The notes beneath the pieces are model-generated. The model ran no database searches, was not told the DNA's origin, and worked only from the letters and a program-made list of their open reading frames with translations. The position numbers and the translations under genes were made by a program. Shown here piece by piece: positions 24,089-37,553 of a stretch of 64,000 bases of DNA (positions are counted from its first letter, which is position 1; the number at the start of each line of letters is the position of its first letter). The stretch is from Parus major (Eukaryota > Chordata > Aves > Passeriformes > Paridae), in assembly GCF_001522545.3 (NCBI RefSeq), contig NC_031781.1, positions 13,279,706-13,343,705 on the forward strand. The letters are read 5' to 3'.

Positions 24089-27000
24089 CTGTTTAGAAAT
24101 AAAGAGACTTGATTTTAAATATAAGTTATTAAATACAAAGGCTATCAGATTTGGAGGTGTAGTGGTCAACTGTTCTAATAAATGAAATACAAACCTAAGG
24201 CTACATTAAGGAAAAAGGAGAGAGGTCACTCAAACAATACAGTCTGTACATCATCACTCAAACACAGTATATACTCAGTGCAACCATTAACAAAAATGTA
24301 TTATGCTACCATTAAAGGGAAATGTCATTTAAAATGCTGAAAAGTTAGGCCAGTTCATGTCAGTGCCTAGCAAAAAAATACAAAGGAAAAAAAAAGACAC
24401 CTTTAAAAGATGACAAGGTTGGGTTATTTAAACAGTGTGAAACAGTAGTCTCATTCTGGGGATGGGATCGTAAATTTGGCCAGGAGCAGGAAGATTGCTC
24501 GGGGGAAGAGGACAGAGGATTACACTGAAATGTGACTTCTTTTGCATCTGGCAGGTAGGAATGTCCTGCAGATGGAGAAAGGCAATTCTGCAGTATCAGA
24601 AAGGGACGTTTCCCACTGTCCTTACTGCGTGCCGCCAGCGACACGCTCTGACATCGCCCAGCTCCTTGGCACCGAAACAAGGGGAGCTCTCCTCAAGAGC
24701 AGGGTTCCTTTACACATCCAGGAACCTCAGACCATCTCTTTGTATCAGTCCTGAAGGGCTGCTGACACAAGGCTTGTGGTGCAGCGTCCGGACTCCCAAG
24801 GAGGACGCCCTTCCCTGCAAGGGGATGGCTCCGGTGAAGGTCCTGGGACAGCCGAAGTGGAGCGTGCCTCTGCCTTCAGGAAAGGGGCTAACGAGAACAA
24901 GAATAATCTCGTAGATTGCTTTTCAAAACGCTGCAAAATCGTCAATATTTACATGGAAATTTGGATGCTAAACAATTGCTAAGACGCAGCTCTGGAATGC
25001 ATCAAGCTGCAAAATCTTTCATCATTTAATTGAAAAGTTCCTGCAGCGGGCGGGAGAGTAGTTGAGGCAGAGCACTGCCCCTATAGGCAACTTCTTTGCC
25101 ACCCCATCTGTTACCCCAAATGCTACATCTTAGAAACAACACTGCTGTGAAAGATTAAAATATATTTTCTACCACTCAGATGACACCAAATCTTTTCTAG
25201 ATGCCAAAATAGCTGCTTTGAAAAGAGTTGAAGAAATATCAATTAAGAGCTCAAAGACATAGAGAAGGATTTGCTCATCCTTATTGGGCCAACTCCAAAA
25301 CAGATTGAGAAAAGAATTAAAATAATGAGGGGAAAATGATAGATATAGGGAGTAGCTACAGTGCTGGGATCACTAGAAGTGCACATTTCAAAATGAAGAC
25401 ACAGAACAATGCAGATGGGACGGCCCTCTGGAAGGCTATTTTTTGGGAGGGGTATATTTGCCTTCACCACTTTTAATGGTAATTTTGTCTGCTTTTTGTT
25501 GGTGTATTATGCTTGATTCTGGAGTTCTTTATGTTGCCTGTTTGTTACATCCTTAGACCATCTCTTGTCTCTCTTCGCGTAAGTCTTCCGTGATCAGGCA
25601 TGGTAAAAATATGGAAATACTGTGATTGCTCTGCTTTTGGGTATAGGGGTAGAAGTGCAGCTGAAATTGTTATATTCACCTAGTACAAAGAAAGAACTCA
25701 TTTCTCCCTATGGGGTGAAATCTTGGCTCTACTGACAGTGATGGGAAGGCTGGCACTGATTTCACTGGAGTCAAGTATCAGAGTCTGAGGCAAAGGAAGC
25801 AGAGGCTGAACCCAGCGATCTGGAGCATGCCACATTGCTCCCCTGAATTGGGGTCTGTGATGTGCTGGTGCTCAGGAGAACAGAAGGGATGATGGTAAAC
25901 ACCCAAAATCGCTGCCATGGTGCAATGAAGGGAAAAGTGAGCAGAGATCAGAGGTTCAGTGATGAGCCCCAGACCTCATGAGAGCACAGGCAGCAGATAC
26001 GGAGCCCAGGAGGACGAGGAGATCTTCCTTTGCACGGCAGAGGTAAGAAATAAAACACTTGCTGCTGAATGGGGATCCAAAGGAGCAGTAAATGCTGGTC
26101 CCCACAGCCCCAGAAAACCCCGCCAAGGTTTGATGAAAAGCAGTATTCAGGCAGATCCCAAACATCTTCAAGCAGATCCTGGCTCCTGATGAAGATTTGC
26201 CTGGCCCAAGCCGCTGACATCCAGCCAGCCTGGCAAACGCAGCTGACAGCGATGACACACGGGGTGTCTGTCCCCAGGGCAGATAGGCGCAGCTCAGCGT
26301 GGCCTCACAGATTGTCTCCAATGACATGAGGAAACCTGGAGGGGACGATGGAGAAAGGGCAGAGAGCACAAGGAGCTCCACTGACTGTGCTCAACAAGCT
26401 AACTGCTCTGATAAGGAGACACATCCCAGGCAGCAGCAGGGAATGCCGGGGAGCTATGGAGTTGGGAAAAGCAGGGCTTGGTCAAGGCTGGTCACACAGA
26501 GGCCAGTTGTCTAAAGGCAAATGCAACTTTTGAGAAAACCAGAATCTTTGGGGGAAATCACATATTTCAGTAGCTGAATCTTCCCATTTATCATAGGAAG
26601 TCTTAAGAAAATTTTTTCTTGGTGGCCTGCTTCATGGACCTCTTAACCTGACTCCCTCACATCATCTAGGTTAGGCTGGGTACTCTGAAGACCTTCCCCT
26701 GGTATGTGCTGTGCTGCATAATGCAAATTCTGTGGATGCCGATATATCATGGGCAATACAGCTCCAGCAGAGGGATGGCTGTGTGAGCTGGATGCTGGCA
26801 GTGGGTGAAGTCTTGGGAAGTGTTGGAGGGCAGTTTCAGGAACAACACACACGTCCAAGTGAAAAGAATGAAGACCCATGCAAGTATGGGGCCCATACTA
26901 AGCTGGAACAGCTGAATACTCTTCTCAAAAGTCCAGTCTGAGTGTGACTAAATCATCCATTTGTGGATAACGGGCAAGACCCCTCTGTAAGCTCTGCAGA

Positions 27001-29205
27001 AAGAGTTCTTCCCCCTCCCAACACAGAGCTCTTTGCCAGTAAACATCACTTCTACCATGGCTGGGATGAGTCAGCCAGGCTGTTTGTTTTCCTAGGGATG
27101 CCTGGCTCAGCCCATGATTGGGCTAACAATAGTGTTGTTTAACCTGGTTCCACAGAAAGGAAGTAATGCTGAATTATCCTCTGTGCCAGGGTAAGTCTTC
27201 CCTGGCACCTCCACATCCATGTTTGAAAACAACAAGAGGTGTGACGAGGCAAAACTCAGTGGGACCTTGCACGGAATGGCCTGTAGGGAATAAGAATTGC
27301 CCAGTGGCACACAGTGGACACAGCAGGCTTACCACGGGCTCACAGCTCCTCCAGCCAGCTCAGCACCGTGCTATCACCAACATTCCAAAGACACAGCAAG
27401 AATAGTGGGAGCCCTTTGCAGTTTTTGAGGGCAGTCTGTTTTTACACCATAATCAGGACAAAAACATGGCAAAGTAAGTCAAGAAGCACGTGAAACCAAG
27501 CATAGGTGAACACAGGCCATTATTCTGTTCCTTACAACACTGCAATGGGTGATTTGAAAGAAGATGGTTAATTGGTGATGCTCCACTCTGAAGAGGATGA
27601 GTCTTGGTGCTGAGGGGAGCTCCACCGCTCTGGTAGCTTCTAGCAAGGGCCTAAACATCTCCATAACAAGCAGAAGTGCGGCTGGTGGCTTTCTTGAAGA
27701 AAAACATTGTTAATCATTTTCAGTGATGGCCTCTCACCTCTCCATGAGTTTAAATCAACGGCCACAGCTCTCTCACTAGGCCCAAGACTGCACAGAGACA
27801 AACCAGCAGCAAGCCAACCTCTCAGACATGCATGGATGGGGATGGTCTTCCTAGGGTCAGCCATGCGTGGGGAGCAGAAGCTGCATGCCAAAGTCACTGC
27901 CTGCCAGAGCAAGGACCTTGATGGAACCAGTGAGGAACCTGCTGCAGGTCTGACAATGCTCCCACCAAGCCTATTTGTACCACTCGGGTATCTGCAGGTA
28001 AAGTGCAGCCTTCCCCCACCCCATCCTTACCTCAGGGGATGTCCACAACTGTTCCTCCTATCCCTGCCTCTCCTCAGGAAGGTGACAACTCACTACTGCT
28101 AGTGGCATTTACTGCATCTCAGTCCTTCAGAGGAGATTGGCCCTTATGTGTGGTACAAGGAGTAGGGCAGTGAGAAGAGCACCATGGTGGAGGGGGAACA
28201 TGGAGGGCAGGATTTGAGACTGACAGCCTCCTTGCCAACTACTCAGTTGTGTTCCCAGGCTGCTGCTTTTAACAGCAAGGCATTCAAGATCTCCAGGGAC
28301 TGCACAGCTGGAAAAGGCTCTTGGCACAGCATGGTCTTTCAGCTGAAGGAGCCCACCACAACACCCCAGCGTGCCACCCTGTGCAACAGTAGGAGGGCTG
28401 CAGGTCAGAATCTGTCCCATGCCATGTTCAGGACAAGTCCTCTGTTTCAGGACGCTCTAGAAAGGAATCATCCTGTTGTTTTCTCAAAAATTAAGAGCCT
28501 CTTCATCCTCCTCACTGAAACTGCTAAAAATTAATTGCTCAGGTTGCATTGTTATTCATTATTTGCTATTTGAGCCCTTACAGCACATAAGAGCCCCCAA
28601 GCACTGCATCCCAGTCAAAGGCTACAAGCTAACCTGAAACGTCTCAGTGTCACTGTCCTACAGTGGGCAACAAGCTGCAACTGCTGCTCATGGGAGTACT
28701 CAGGATGGGCATGCAACTCTGTGAGCATGGAGAGACTGCAGCAGCACTGCAGTTACCCACACAGTCCCATCTGTTACCTGCTTGGGACCCCTGCTCATAA
28801 AGAGACACAAAGCTGGGCCACAGTTATTCCTGGTGGGACTCCATTGACATGGGAGGTGGTACCAGTCATCTTTTCCCTGTTCTTTCATCCAGAAGACTCT
28901 GGAAGGCAGTGCAGGAGGCTGCAAAACACTGCTCTCTACTTCACATTCCCACACTGGAGTTTTTCTTTGCAGGAAGAAACATTTTAAACATTGCAAACAG
29001 AAATGATAAAGACAGTGCGACTGGAGAAGAACAGCCGTCAGCTCACTGCAGGCAGCCTCTCAAAAGAAAATACCTCTGGGCCAAATTCAAACCTGGTGTA
29101 AACAGAAGTTAATCTTCCAGCAACAGGGGGATTAGCCCCCAGTCACACTAGCTTTGACTTTGCTGCTTGATGTTTATATCACTAGAGACCAAAGAATATA
29201 CTTGC
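24089..29205 (-). other. CADPS: CADPS GC-AG intron between window exons 6 and 7
   Basis: 5.1 kb with a non-canonical GCAAGT donor and a canonical CTAAACAG acceptor, phase 0. Apart from the donor nothing distinctive is seen; open frames near 26-28 kb look random. Confidence 0.9.
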
Positions 29206-29342
29206 CAGACAAGAATAGGAATCATTAAGTCTGTGGTCCAAAGTGAGGCGCTGAACCATCTCAAAGAGTGAAGCGTGGTCAAAGTTACAGGGATTGGAAG
29301 AGATAAATTCATCCATGCCATGCTTTTGAGCTCTATCTGCAT
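29206..29342 (-). CDS. CADPS: CADPS coding exon (window exon 6): post-PH conserved segment, GC splice donor
   Basis: This 137-nt exon encodes (Y)[19 protein letters not shown], then [20 protein letters not shown] and DSYSCL. It is a conserved CAPS segment between the PH domain and the MUN-homology region. The acceptor is AATGAACAG and entry is phase 1, completing TAT for Tyr. Exit is phase 0 after CTG. The intron that follows begins GCAAGT, not GT: the bases at 29205-29204 are G and C on the sense strand. No in-frame GT donor exists nearby, and the next exon starts GGC TGG (Gly-Trp), so the GC donor is required by the protein. Protein is identical to mammalian CAPS1 as remembered. Confidence 0.96.
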
Positions 29343-29969
29343 CTGTTCATTTATACATATAGAGAAAGACACCATTTAGAGAGATATAAGACATTTTAGT
29401 TGACAAATATAACAGAAAAAAATATACAGTATGAAGCATGAAAGCCAAGTATTTCCTCTTCGCTCCATTGCCATTAAGTTTTCTCTTTGCAGGCTATACA
29501 GTACACTTCACCTCCCATTGTCAACTTGCATCAGTTATGGACTATATTATTGCATCTAGGCAAAAGATTTTTAGAATTAACATCTTGTCAACTGCTCATT
29601 ATAGTGCATTTATTCTGTACTTAAAATCAGAACACAAACGCACAAATTCACTCTGCATCTTACAATAGGCTATGAGTTAACAGAATTTTGGCTCACATAA
29701 GCAAATTAGCTCCTATTTAGATAGTTGTGGTTAATTGTAATAATAGATTCTGCCATTCTAATGAAGTTACAGCTTTTTTTCTCTACATTTACTAGGTTTT
29801 CTAGGTATCACACCAGTTACGTTGCTCTTTCTCCAAATGCCAATGTTTGTCTTCCCCACGGCAATTTTTTTTCCTAACAGCAACTTTAAATGCTACCTCA
29901 CTGAAATAAAAAGATGCTCTTTTAAGCATTGCTAAGAAGTTAAATTGATATGTAGTTTGTTGTCACAGA

Positions 29970-30190
29970 GGCAGTAACCCGACAGTGCGTCGGAGCTGCC
30001 AGTCATCCCGATGGAGAGACTGAATTTCCTCTGCCTAGATTACAAGCTGCCATTTTTGGGTGAATTAACAGCCTCAACGTATTCACACTTCTCTGCTTTG
30101 GGTGACGTTTATGGGCACTAACTCCTAGGGGCTAATTAATTAATCTCAACGTGGTTAACTAAACTACACCGAATTCAGCAGTTGAAATGA
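29970..30190. promoter_or_regulatory. Possible conserved non-coding element
   Basis: An intronic block with preserved CpGs (CCCGACAGTGCGTCGG, CCCGATGG, CAACGTATTC, GACGTTTATG) next to GCTAATTAATTAATCTC and GTGGTTAAC. There is no open frame with CADPS phase. It resembles developmental enhancers, but this needs cross-species alignment. Confidence 0.25.
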
Positions 30191-31199
30191 AGCCTCCAAG
30201 CCAGCCTGGGTGCGGCCAGCCAGGACCCCGCTGGGAGCAGGTTTTGTTCTGGCAGCGGCTGGGGAATTAAAGGACACCTTTCACTTGGTTTTGTCTGTGC
30301 TCAGCTTCCTACTATATGGGTTCTTGCCAAATCCTCGACAAAGAAAATAGGATTTAAATCCTTCCCCTGTTTATAGCCTCCTAGGGGAACTGGGTGGCCT
30401 TGAAACAATGTGGCTGAAAGGACACAAAAATGCAGTTTTCCGCAGCAGGAGTATATGGTAATTGTATTTGTTTTAAAACAAAATCCCTCTTTACCAGAAA
30501 AAAAACCCCACCAAAAATCTTTAATTAAAAGGAAAAAAAAGTTTTAAATGAGAGTGAGAATGTTCTTTTATATATGTTTTTCTATTCAATATTTAGCTGT
30601 GAAGGATGGCATGTCTTTCCAAATACCTCATTTGTGTCAGTGCTCTCACATAGTAATGATCATTGGTAGCAATCTTTACATTTTCTGTATAGTCTGTCGT
30701 TATCTATATACAAACTGTATAAATAACATCACTCACTGGAAAGAAATCAGACAAATTGAAACATGTAGCATTTCAATTAGCTGCTAGCAATACTTAATTC
30801 AGCTGTAGCTGGCAATTTTCCTCACTATAACCCCACTGAATAAACACTGATGTTTTTCCTACAGAGGATTAATTTTGGAGGGTCTGCTCCCCTGTTTCGC
30901 TGTATGTGCTGGGTCCTGCTGCCTCCCTCCCAGGACCCAAATCCCACCCCTGCCTCTGCTGTGCATTCTGCACCAGGACAGAAGCAGCTGCCGATGGTGC
31001 TGAGTGAGGAGGCAGCACGAGGGCTGGCCCAGGGGATGGGAACAATCTCCCTGGGGAGAGCATCACCTCCATGGCACCTCTTCAGCATCCCTGGGCATGG
31101 GATGTGAAGCCCACCCAGCCCTGTGGCCTGCAGCACAGACTGGCTCCTGTCTGTTTTGACAGCTTTCTGCCCCATTGTCTCTGTCCCTCTGGGCCAAGA

Positions 31200-31480
31200 T
31201 GGATTTGATTGCATTCACTCCCAAAGAGTTCAGATTTGCTGTTTTCATACCATCCCCAGTGCCCGGAAAATGTTTTAACAGCTATTATCAGACTATTTTT
31301 AATGGCTTGCTGCTCTGCCCGGCTCCTCGGAGTTGACTGCAAGCTGACAAATTGGCTGGAGGCCTTCATTTGCCAGCTTTGCTCAGAGATTTTATTACTT
31401 TTCAATTAGGAGCCCTGATACACTGTCAATCCTCCTGCTCAGCCAACGAGGCTCTGAGAGCTGAGTAAATCAGCTGGAAA
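31200..31480. promoter_or_regulatory. Possible conserved non-coding element
   Basis: Non-repetitive intronic block with E-box-like CAGCTG (TCAGCTGGAA), TTTTCAATTAGG, and CpGs in CCCGGAAAATG and CTCGGAG. No coding interpretation fits. The call rests on composition only. Confidence 0.2.
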
Positions 31481-34195
31481 TTGGAAGAGTCCTCTAGCCC
31501 TTTAGCTGGTGAACCTTTTTGAGCATATGTGCTAGAAAGCATGTTTGAAATGAGTATTTTTTATTCCAGACTAATAAGCTTTTTCCCATATTACATTCTC
31601 TGAGCAAGGTGGGCACACAGCAGACCTGCTGGAGGGAACCGGCTGAAGCGCCGCTGGATTCCAGAGCTGAGGGTCTGGCTGGGCTTTTTACAATCTCCCT
31701 GCCCAGGGCAGGGGGCACAGACAGTTCCCTGACAAGTGTGAGAACAGACACAGTGATTAAATATCCTCCACAACTGTCCATAATCTGGGGCAATTTTACT
31801 TTCATTAAACCCTTTGAAGCCGCATCTTCCGTTGGGTGCCCGCTCGAAAGCCCATTTGCCCCAAATCTCTCCTCATCAGAACAACCACATGAAGAGAGAG
31901 ACATCAGACATGGCACTGTGTGAGCTCAAGTGACCAGAAAAGCATTATGCACATGACTTCTGCTCAGTCAGTGATTTAAAATGTGGATTTCTGCCATGGG
32001 AAGGAGGATGAGCAGCTACAACTCCCCCTGCATAGCCCAGCGCCACAGCTCCTGCATGGCCAAACCATTTTGCACCAGCAGAGATGCAGGGCTGGGTGGG
32101 TGCACATCACCCACACAGGGGATACAGCTGTCATGATGTGAACTGGAGATGTCTGTGGAGAATGGTAATACAAATGTGTATTTCTTTTAAAAGGAATATC
32201 AGCTCTGGGCCAGATGCTTCACTGGGCCAAAATTCTTAAAAATAATAAGGAGCAGGTTAAAGAAATCAATACTATACTAAACTCACCTTTCCTTAATTAT
32301 TCTAAATAAATATCCCACACACCTTGCAATTTATTTTTGCATTTTGATTTTTCCAATGGGCTCACTTTTAAAAATGAAATTCATTAATCCAATTATATCA
32401 AAAACATTAAACTTCGTAGGCAACAGAAAAAGAAAAGAACAGATCTAAATATATTATGACTCTGCTTCAGAAAAATATGGCAATTTAAAATAATGCCAAC
32501 ATCCGCATATGAAATAAGTTTTACGTATAATCCACCTTTCAAAATGGCATATACAGTTTGAATGTGATTTTAAACAAAGTACAAAACGATAATGGCTAAT
32601 ATTCACACCCAAACTGTACAGCAAATTTTTAAGTACTTTAAATTAATTGTTTCAGCCAAATACAGCTGCTTTTTTGACCCTGCTCTGTTATTCTAGCTAA
32701 AAAGGAAGGAGAAATCAAAGAAAGAAAGTTATATGATGCTCCAGTAATTTGCAATCCCTTCCCAAGGTTCCGTGCCAAACTCGCTGGTGTTTCTTTGTTC
32801 GGGGCCCCAGCTGAAATGCTGCTGCAGGCCCACAGAAGTTATCTTACATATTTAGACAAGCTGCACACAACTGCAGCTGAAAGGTGTTCGATGGTGGTCT
32901 CAGGAGGGAGGCTGCCACTGGAGGGACGTGGCCAGCACAGGCTCCACAAACCTTTCTTCTGCAAAACTGCAGACTCTGGCCTTTTATATAACATTTGGTC
33001 CCCTACATTATTGCCTTTTTTTAATACTGCTGGGTTTATTTTGTCCATTTTTATCCAGTTTGCATTTTGTGCTAACTGCATTAACTGGACCCCTGTCATA
33101 CACACCCTCTCAAAATGTGTTTGGAATCAGAGTCTTAAAAATCTGCCAGTGTCAGAACACAGAGATTTCAACAGTAACAAGAAGCATGAAAACCAAAGGA
33201 CTGTCCCACTGTTTGGTTCTCTGAGGGCTGTATTTCTCTTTATCTATCTGTTATTTAAAAAAGAAGAGACAAACCAGTCAGATCTCTCATTCTTTTTTTT
33301 TTCTTAAATGTATTTTCCTGCTCTCTGCATTTCTTTTGCTCCAGCAATAATTTTGGCAGATTTTGCTTTGAGAGCAGTGAAGTTAATAGTGGGGGACAAG
33401 CTCCATAAAAGAATTCTTGTTATAAAAGGCTTTAGGTAGCCATTTTATTGTAAGAATTTCTTACTCCAGAATTGTTTCTTTTCATTAATGAGTGACTTTG
33501 TCTTAGTACCAAAGGCAACTGAAAATCTAATAAATTTTACAACACATTTCCCTGTTGCAAGAACAATAAAAATCCACCAAACAAACAAAAACCCAAACAA
33601 CTGTAAATTAAAAGGTGACTTTGTATCTTACTCATCTGGAAAATGTGTGCTTGTCATATCTGCTTGACATTACAAGAATGAAGATGTGGTTTGGACAGTA
33701 ACAAACAATGACACTAGTCAACCTCATCAGGAGACATGAAATAAAGGAATGACAATGATTGATGGCAGCTATTCATTTACAGATATTTCTAGAAAAGTCT
33801 TTGCTGGCCTGGCTGGGCAAAGCGGGAGAACTTTTCCAGCAATGCACCAGGGTGGACGGCTCACGGAGCGCCCACTGCAACCCACTGCCTGTCCTGAGGG
33901 GCAGCAGGGTCCCCTCCTGCTCACAGACACATTTGGGCTGTGACTTGTTAAAGAAATACCCAAGGAAGTGCCTGAAAACCCCATTTGGTTTGCCTGTGTG
34001 AAGCAAGAGACTTCTCTAGCAAACAGCCGTGTTCTGGAGGGGGAACGCTAAATCCCTGTACCTGGATTAAAAAGCTGGGTGGACTGTGAGTTAGCTGCTG
34101 GCAGTGCTAGCTGGTGACTCACCACATCCCCTCCTCACTGTGCACTGTGCCATTGCCACCTCTGAGAAGTGATGTGTGTGTGCTCAGGGCTCTGC

Positions 34196-34372
34196 AAACC
34201 TCCTCCCCAGACCTGCTCCCCAGACCTCTTCCCCAGACCTGCCCCCCAAACCTCCTCCCCAAACCTGCTCCCCAAACCTCCTCCCCAAACCTGCTCCCCA
34301 GACCTGCTCCCCAGACCTCCTCCCCAGACCTCCTCCCCGAACCTGCTCCCCAAACCTGCCCCCCAAACCTCC
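34196..34372. repeat. 12-bp minisatellite, about 15 copies
   Basis: Tandem units of the form CCTGCTCCCCAG/AAAC run for about 177 nt, with variation at positions such as CTG/CTC and AGA/AAA. Because the unit is 12 bp, several frames on both strands stay open as PQT-type or GEEVWGAG-type repeats, which explains the clustered spurious ORFs. Confidence 0.9.
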
Positions 34373-35107
34373 CTGTGCAGAGCTGTGGCCACCACAGCAG
34401 CCTCAATTCCCCCCTCAGCTGCAAAGCCAAGAGTTCTTTCTTCTCCTTTTCATATTATTGCATGTTAGAAGATAGTTTTAAATATAATGGGCTAGTTTTA
34501 AAGATAAAGGGCTGTTTACTCCTGTGGCTTATGGCTTTTCCCCTGCTGCAAACAAATACTTTTCTGCTTCAGTTAGAATTTTAATAAATTGTTATAAATG
34601 CTCCTGTAAATCACCAGACACACCAGGCACTGAATTACAGTCTAAGATGTCTAAGGATTGGTAGTTAGATGAATAAGAATTTGTAGTATGCACTTACATA
34701 ATTCCTTGTGTGGCAAGTTAAAAACACGGTTTTAGAAAAGCTATTTATAATATAAAACATTGTTTCACAGCACTTTTATAACTATTTAAAAATATTTTGA
34801 ATTGGATGGCTGCAGAAACCTGTGAATTTGTATTTTATAAGTTAGACTTCCAGGCTTCTTAAAGCTTGTAGAAGAGATTTACAGGCTAGTTTTAAATTCA
34901 TGCAAGTTATGTGAGACTGATTTAACATCTTAATTCTGCAATCCTGCAATGAAGCATCTGCAAGTTGACAATACAGAAGATACAGCAGCGTTCTCATGAT
35001 ATCTTTAACTATCTAAAAAAAGTAAAGCAATTAAAGCACAAAACTAATAATCTAATAAGATAGCGATGCATTGTAGTGCAAATACATGTAATGTTGCCAA
35101 ACCCAGG

Positions 35108-35150
35108 TTCATTCATTCTTTCATTCATTCACTCTTTCTTTCTTTCTTTC
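35108..35150. repeat. TTCA/TTTC simple repeat
   Basis: Four-base units ATTC followed by TTTC over about 43 nt; an ordinary interrupted tetranucleotide microsatellite. Confidence 0.85.
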
Positions 35151-37529
35151 AAAGTGGCAAAAATCTGTATTTCATCAAAATTAAACTTTTGTGGGGTTTT
35201 TTTGGTTCTTTTTTCAGTAAAATTTGATAAGAATTCTCTTTGGAAATCCAAACATTTAGAAAACAAAATAAAGAAAGAAAAAAGAAAGTGTCTGCTGAGA
35301 AGGAATTCTGCCTGCTACCCAGGGGGATATTTGTACACACACGCACATACTCACACATAGGAAAAAAGAAGAAAAAAAAGAAATAAAAGGAGGAGGAAGG
35401 AAAAAAGGAGTCTTGTTGATGGCCAAGAGGGATGACACCGCCTGTTCCTTCTCATAATTGCATTCAGATACTCCGGATACATATTTGCCAGCTCTCGTGA
35501 CCCACTGATGTTATTCCCTCCTAAGGAAAGCAGGCACTCACCAGATATTACAGAAGATTTTAACACCAATAAAGGATTTGTGTTGGGTGTGTTTAGGACT
35601 GTGCAAACTAAGGAGAAGCTCTCTTACAGCACAGGTCTGGGCTTTTATCTTTTGCAAAGTAGGTATACCAGTGGGAAAAAGTAAAATAGCAATTCCCCTG
35701 GCTTATTCTTTGACTAGCACAGCTTTGATTGCTGACTGAGACCCATGCCAAAACAATAATTTATGATAATTTTGGGGAACAGCAGCATCCCTCCATGGAA
35801 AATGCATTTAAGAGTGAGTGGGCCAGCATCTCCAAATGCAGGGTGACCCAGAGAGCTGCCACTTGCTGCTGAAATCCTTCCCTACTGAGTTAACAGGAGA
35901 GGGAACTAATCCAACCTCGATGATTCAGGGCTTTTTCCACAGGGCATGTGTGGAGGGGTTTCTGGGGTCTCCTCTGGAGTACTGCACCTTCTCTGGGTCT
36001 CCTGGGGTCTCCTGCCCTACCTTTCTATACTTTGAAGTGTCCATGGTTAGCCCCGCACTCTGGTGCGCTGCACCAAGCTAATCATCGGCACGGAGAGAAA
36101 GGATATTGTCAGAGTGCAAAATGATCTGTTTTCAGGCAGGAAGCAGTCAACTAGATGTAATTTCCATGAAACAAAAGAAGGTATTATTTACAGTTTTATT
36201 GTGATGTTAATTAATATTTACATCTTGGAATGAAAAATAGAAATGTTAATGATTGGCTTTACTAAGAGGATCACTTGATGCCAATGTGAAAGCCAGGGAG
36301 AGAAGGCAATTATGCAAACATCACATGCATCCCAATTTCAGTATGGAAACTTACATTTCAAATCTCAATTCAGGAAAATAACATGGAAAGTTTGTACTAC
36401 AAAATCTAAACATGAGAAAGATTTAAGAGAAAAAAAAAAAAAGCACATTGCATATGTCAGATAATCTAGTCTGATTATCTGAGCTGTGCTAGCTACAGGG
36501 AAGCACTTACCCTTGAGTCCAGCTAGAAGTTAGCAGGGTAAGAAGGAACAAACCAGAATAACATAAAGACTAGCAACAAGGCTCAGGAAAGCAGACAGGA
36601 GCCCTAACCTAGCAGCTAAATATTTGGGTTCAAGCAAAGAATGAAAAAGAAACTTAAAGAAAATCAACCAAAAAGAAAACCACTTACAGCTGAAAATTTC
36701 TCAAGCAGCTCAATAAACCTTGCTACTTATTATGGGAGAACAAATCATCACAAATTCTCAAAACAACCAACTCACTGTATATGGTGTGATTAACAGTTAT
36801 TAAATATAAACAGACATTAAAAACTAAATATAGCCACAAATGATACGTAAAACAAGTACACACCAATCTTTCATGTTAAAAAAAAAGGGCTTCAAGAAAA
36901 AAAAAAATGTTGAGCACGTTTGGGAATTTTCTTTGATACATCACTAACACAGAACAAACAAAGATTGGTGCTTTCAGACAAGTGACCACTTTTATGAAGC
37001 TTAAATATTGCCAAAAGGTGTAAAATGTATTGGCAGCATTATTGACTATAATACTGTGAATGATTTCAACAGTAAACAAGAACAGTTTGGGGTTTTTTCT
37101 TTTATAATGCGAACACTGGAGAAAAGCACAGCTTTGTGTAAATGGAGTTTTTCTTTGAAATTGTAGCAAAACAAAAAAAGCAAAACTTTTTACTCTAACA
37201 GGTATTGTTCACCCACGCAAAAAGAACTGTAAGTCATACAAAAATTAATGAATAGCAGGATCTATTTTTTTTTTTTCAGTACTTAAATTGCAAATAAAAT
37301 AAACTCCACCCTGGTTCGGAGCTGTCTGTTTACTTCTAAGTCAAGCGCTGCCATCGAACTGTGGACGAGAATTCAGTTGCTGCTCAAACTTTATATTTAC
37401 TGAATCAAAAGAGGTGGGAACCAAACGGAATGCACTATTTCTCCCAAGTTTCCCAAACAGCAAGATAAGTGCTTCCCAAGTTTCTGTGCAACAGACAGCT
37501 CCATGCCAGGCACGGAGGGCTGGATTTTC

Positions 37530-37553
37530 TGTGCGTGTGCATGCATGCGCATG
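37530..37553. repeat. Alternating purine-pyrimidine run (Z-DNA candidate)
   Basis: Twenty-four bases alternate strictly, including GTGCGTGTGCATGCATGCGC with three CpG steps, the steps most prone to Z-DNA. Confidence 0.5.

Noticed and set aside
34114..34584. Clustered long frames on both strands
   Set aside because: They are produced by the 12-bp tandem repeat, whose period is a multiple of three.
35351..35569. Protein-like minus-strand stretch (SRELANMYPEYLNAIMRRNR) after a TTTCCTTAG acceptor-like site
   Set aside because: If spliced after exon 5 in CADPS phase the first codon becomes TGA, and no convincing donor follows. It remains possible as a poison exon but is too weak to list.
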